64,000 nt of DNA from Macrostomum hystrix (taxonomy: Eukaryota > Platyhelminthes > Macrostomidae). Below are positions 60,160-64,000 of this stretch, in pieces (positions within the stretch are counted from its first letter, which is position 1; each line of letters opens with the position of its first letter). Position numbers and translations under genes: made by a program. Location of the stretch: NCBI GenBank assembly GCA_950097015.1, contig CATNEN010000033.1:4137501-4201500 (forward strand), given 5' to 3'. The notes under the pieces are model-generated. The model ran no database searches and was not told where the DNA came from. It worked only from the letters and a program-made list of their open reading frames with translations.

Positions 60160-60332
60160 TCCGAGTGAGTGAGTGAGTGAGTGAGTGAGTGAGTGAGTGA
60201 GTGAGTGAGTGAGTGAGTGAGTGAGTGAGTGAGTGAGTGAGTGAGTGAGTGAGTGAGTGAGTGAGTGAGTGAGTGAGTGAGTGAGTGAGTGAGTGAGTGA
60301 GTGAGTGAGTGAGTGAGTGAGTGAGTGAGTGA
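60160..60332. repeat. Pure (GAGT)n tetranucleotide repeat, ~43 copies
   Basis: Uninterrupted gagt repeat of about 170 bp; reads as Thr-His-Ser-Leu repeats on the minus strand in every frame, an artefact. Confidence 0.98.
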
Positions 60333-60884
60333 TTTCGCAGCAGCGGACTGACACAGCAAACCAGGCCTCCAACGCACACAGAACACATGAAGCATCTAGT
60401 ACATCCCTAGGCCACTGGGTGATTCAGTTCGCAGATCTGCAAATGTATCCAGTGCATAGCGAACTGCTTAACAAGGAATATATGGTTTCTAACGGCTGCT
60501 GCTGCTGCTGCTGTTGCTGACTTTGCGTATTCAGGTTTCTAAGTGAATGACTCCTGGTTAGCATAAACTCTAGATTGAATCTCTTCTCAATGTATCGAAA
60601 GTATTTTTATGGTCATTATTTAGAAGCGAGGGCTGTACAGGAAATTTCGTAGGCTGGAAAAGGCAGTGATTTTAGAGCCTTGGAATATTAAATTGAAATC
60701 GCTGAAGCGTTTGAACTTACTATTTTCGGGAGGCCTCGGTAAATTAATCTTGCTGCGAGGCAAGTAAATGGAAAATTACTTCCTTGGGATTTAGTACTCA
60801 TGATGTAGGATGCAAATACAAGAAGACTGAGTTTTAACTTGCAAAGGTCGCCCTGGGCCACATATGCGGCAAGGCATTCAGGGA
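60333..60884. other. Unique spacer, short CTG run
   Basis: A (ctg)5 run near 60497-60516; no gene recognised. Confidence 0.45.
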
Positions 60885-61145
60885 AGGAGGGTCAGACACT
60901 GAGGAAAGGAGGGTCAGACACTGAGGAAAGGAGGGTCAGACACTGAGGAAAGGAGGGTCAGACACTGAGGAAAGGAGGGTCAGACGCTGAGGAAAGGAGG
61001 GTCAGACACTGAAGAAAGGAGGGTCAGACACTGAGGAAAGGAGGGTCAGACACTGAGGAAAGGAGGGTCAGACACTGAGGAAAGGAGGGTCAGACACTGA
61101 GGAAAGGAGGGTCAGACACTGAGGAAAAGAGGGTCAGACACTGAT
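60885..61145. repeat. Tandem array, 22-bp unit, ~12 copies
   Basis: The unit includes aggagggtcagacactgagg plus aa; highly homogeneous. Confidence 0.96.
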
Positions 61146-61438
61146 TTCCCTGAAGATCAAAGGCAGTGCGCAGTTCTTTCAGTCAGCTGTACTTCTGTAC
61201 TGCCTCTGGCTCCACAGCGAACTTAAAACGCTTGACTGGCTGGGTGAAAGTGTCCAACTCGAGAAGCCGCAACATCAAAGAGGTTAAGCGAGTCGGAAAC
61301 GCTTCGCGACTGAAAAACTTCAAAGACGAGAAGCCGCCGCCTCTTTAATCTCGATTTGTTTTCTACATTTTTCTCAGCCATTTCTGGCCTTTGCTTCGAA
61401 TACTCAGAGTAATTTGGTTAAAATGTAAATCAAACCTA

Positions 61439-61480
<42 letters not shown>

Positions 61481-61789
61481 ATTGCTTGTGATGTGATGAT
61501 GTATATTATGTAAACTATTGTAATATTTGTAACAACAAAAATGTAATTTCTTTAAACACAAGTATCTCTTTAAAACTTTTAACTTTTTGTTTCTTTTTCA
61601 ACTCTCACCCATCTCTCTTGAAATCTAAATGCTTTCGTAGAAACTTTCACCTGCATCTAAAGATCATCAGCAGCTGGTTTAGAAACTAACTGATTTCTTA
61701 GGCTTTTTGTCCTTTTCTACGTTCAGATGCTTCTTTGAGTCACGTGAGATAATATCTTAGAAAGACTCACCTGCCTCTTAGAAACGCAT
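61146..61789. other. Unique AT-rich sequence, nothing recognised
   Basis: Apart from the CTG run no feature is supported; a 60-codon frame at 61166-61348 has no similarity. Confidence 0.4.
61439..61480. repeat. (CTG)14 trinucleotide repeat
   Basis: Pure gct/ctg run of 14 copies in AT-rich sequence. Confidence 0.97.
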
Positions 61790-62710
61790 GTCCGTATCCT
61801 AGAGACCCTTTCGTTTCTCAGAAAATCCCTTCCGTTTCCTAGAAATCCTTCCGTTTTTTTAGAAAAGCTCCTCTGTTTACTAGAAACCCTTTCGTTTCTT
61901 AAAAAAAGCTCCCCCGTTTCATAGAAACCCTTCGTTTCTTAGAAAGTCTCTTCCGTTTCCATGAAACTCTTTCGTTTCTTTGAAAATCTATTCCGTTTCC
62001 TAGAAATGCTTTCGTTTTTTAGAAAAGCTCCTCTGTTTCCTAGAAACCCTTTCGTTTCTTAAAAAAGCTCCCCCGTTTCATAGAAACCCTTCGTTTCTTA
62101 GAAAGTCTCTTCCGTTTCCATGAAACTCTTTCGTTTCTTTGAAAATCTATTCCGTTTCCTAGAAATCCTTTCGTTTTTTTATAAAAGCTCCTCTGTTTCC
62201 TAGAAACCCTTTCGTTTCTTAAAAAAGCTCCCCCCGTTTCATAGAAACCCTTCGTTTCTTAGAAAGTCTCTTCCGTTTCCATGAAACTCTTTCGTTTCTT
62301 TGAAAATCTATTCCGTTTCCTAGAAATCCTTTCGTTTTTTTAGAAAAGCTCCTCTGTTTCCTAGAAACCCTTTCGTTTCTTAAAAAAGCTCCCCCCGTTT
62401 CATAGAAACCCTTTCGTTTCTTAGAAACTCTCTTCCGTTCCTGGCAACCCTTTACTTTCTTAAAATAGCTCCTGCGTTTCCTAAAAACCCTTTCGCTTCT
62501 TAGAAAAGCTCATCCTTTTCATAGAAACCCTTCGTTTCTTAGAAAGTCTCTTCTGTTTCCATGAATCTCTTTCGTTTCTTAGAAACCCTTTTGTTTCTTA
62601 GAAAATTGCTCCCGTTTCCTAGAAATCCTTTCTTTTTTCCTAGAAAATCTCTTCCGTTTCCTTGAAACCTTTCGAGTCCTAAAAAATCCCTCAATTTTCT
62701 TTGAAACTCA
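61790..62710. repeat. Two-level tandem array, ~20-bp motif in ~160-bp blocks
   Basis: The basic motif is like ccctttcgtttcttagaaa. A larger block beginning aaaagctcctctgttt recurs near 61864, 62024, 62185 and 62346, so four blocks of about 160 bp are near-identical. The margins are more diverged. Confidence 0.92.
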
Positions 62711-63744
62711 GATAAATCTGTTCGAAACAATTTGAAACGGTTTTATGAGATCTAATTTCTCTTGGAAACTATTGTCCCTTTCTAAGAAATTCTCATCCCT
62801 CTCGTAGAATAAAATATATTTCTTAGAAAATGCATATCTATCTTAGAAATTCGCATCATTGCCAACAATTTTTGTTTGTCTCTCCAGCCCAGAGGATACA
62901 TACAGATTTAGCCCAGATTCAGTGGCCAACATTCAGTCTTGCATTTTGCTGCGTTGCTGCATCCACCGTGGGTGTCTACTGCTGAAGCAGAGCCGGTGGC
63001 CGCTACAAGCGAGATATACAAATACTCGCCCGCCTGCCCCATAGAAGGAAAAATCGAAATGACAGGACGAAAGCTGAATTAAAAACGCAGGCCAAAGTCT
63101 TTCCGCAGGCGATGTACTTTTCTGTGATGCAATGAGCTGCAGTCTGTGAACTGCTGGGAACCCGCCGAATCAATTTTTCATTAAAAAAACTCCTATTAAA
63201 TTTCACATTTTCAAATAGAAAATTCACTCCATTGATTCGCCACCTGTCGTGTTATTCTCTGATGTCGAACTGTTTTAATAGAAACAGGAAAACAAATATG
63301 GAATTTTAAAAAGTGCTATTTAGGTTTGCCATTTCGAAAGCGGCTAGTTAAGGTCGGCTGCACTCACGGAGCGCCCGTAACCCACTTTGTAGCTGAGCAT
63401 TGCTTTTTTGTAAAGTCCTGAATTTCTCCTTTAGGGGTCTGGCTGCCGAATCGCGACGTGTCCCTCTATTTCCCATCTGTCTTCTCTCCCCGTAAATGCA
63501 TTTTAATTCCTGTGGCTTGATAAGGGCAGCTTTAGGGCGAATTCCAGCACTCAAATATCCTAAAATCCCACCGAAAATATACACCAGAACAAGCCGGACA
63601 TGCGCAATGGCAAGATTAGCAACGGACTGGCTAATGCGAATGGGGAGAAAACTCCCGGCATGGGAATAAACAAAAAGACCAGCCACAACAGATTGTGATT
63701 CCTGAATCCCTTCTGATCCATTCAATCCGTCACTCTTACTCCAA
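62711..63744. other. Unique stretch, nothing firmly recognised
   Basis: A minus frame at 63779-63348 (143 codons) contains KEKFRTLQKSNAQLQSGLRAL, which looks helical, but there is no supporting family or splice evidence. Confidence 0.35.
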
Positions 63745-64000
63745 ATCTCTCCCTCCTCTTCTACCCTTTTCTCTCCCACCTCTTCTACGATTTTCTCCTA
63801 CCTCTTCTCCCCTTTTCTCCCCCCCTCTTCTCCCCATTTCTCTCTCACCTCTTCCTCTCTTCTCTCTCACCTCTTCCTCTCTTCTCTCTCCCACCTCTTC
63901 TCCCCTTTTCTCTCACCTCTTCTACCCTTCTCTCCCACCTCTTCCTCTCTTCTCTCTCACCTCTTCCTCTCTTCTCTCTCCCACCTCTTCTCCCCTTTTC
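63745..64000. repeat. Pyrimidine-rich tandem array running off the window
   Basis: Copies of ctcttcctctcttctctctc and acctcttctcccc with variable length, continuing past the right edge. Confidence 0.9.

Noticed and set aside
63348-63779. 143-codon minus frame as an upstream RhoGEF exon
   Set aside because: No similarity to RhoGEF N-terminal domains (RGS, PDZ, C1) and no donor in the phase required by the exon at 59659.

Overview
The window looks like nuclear DNA of an invertebrate animal (a bilaterian, marine or free-living by general feel; species not determinable from sequence alone). The reasons are spliced genes with GT/AG introns, metazoan-specific protein families (a KANSL1-type PEHE-domain protein, ABHD18, PRADC1, a DH-PH RhoGEF), AATAAA poly(A) signals, GC-rich exons set in AT-richer introns, a tRNA-like SINE head and MITE-like elements. 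There is no bacterial or viral gene organisation. Flatworm-like genomes rich in simple repeats are one possibility, but that is a guess.

The most striking property is the amount of tandem repeat: I count over thirty separate arrays, together about 28 kb or some 44% of the window. Most have their own unit sequence, with periods of 4, 12, 14-17, 20-24, 28-34 and about 160 bp. Nearly all long open frames in the window are translations of these arrays: periods divisible by three keep a frame open (12, 21, 24 and 33 bp units), and 16-bp units with no stop in any phase do the same. I do not treat them as genes.

Layout. 1-23,500: gene-poor, dominated by arrays (16-mers at 0.3-3.2 kb, 17-mer at 3.8-4.9 kb, 24-mer at 6.2-6.8 kb, 14/16-mers at 7.3-8.3 kb, 16-mers at 9.0-11.4 kb and 12.7-14.3 kb, a 4.8-kb 12-mer array at 15.4-20.2 kb, 33-mers at 20.8-22.6 kb). 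26,173-27,264 (+): KANSL1-like protein in one coding exon. 28,876-30,040: 28-mer array just before the first coding exon of a two-exon gene (30,116-30,445 and 36,781-38,568, +). Its 6.3-kb intron is mostly tandem repeat, including a 3.4-kb array with higher-order structure. 39.7-41.0 kb: 21-mer array. 42,362-42,844 (+): small coiled-coil protein between two arrays. 44,275-47,751 (+): five-exon ABHD18 homologue. 48,690-52,808 (-): four-exon PRADC1 homologue whose first intron carries two MITE-like elements. 54,798-59,659 (-): six visible 3' exons of a RhoGEF with DH-PH and C-terminal coiled coil. 60-64 kb: arrays and no recognised gene.

The genes do not form a pathway: a chromatin-complex subunit, a predicted alpha/beta hydrolase, a secreted PA-domain glycoprotein, a Rho activator and two proteins I do not recognise. 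What they share is architecture: several introns consist almost wholly of one private tandem array, so array expansion seems to set intron length here. Splice sites were assigned by eye from GT/AG consensus, matched phase and alignment to the known families; transcript data would be needed to confirm them.
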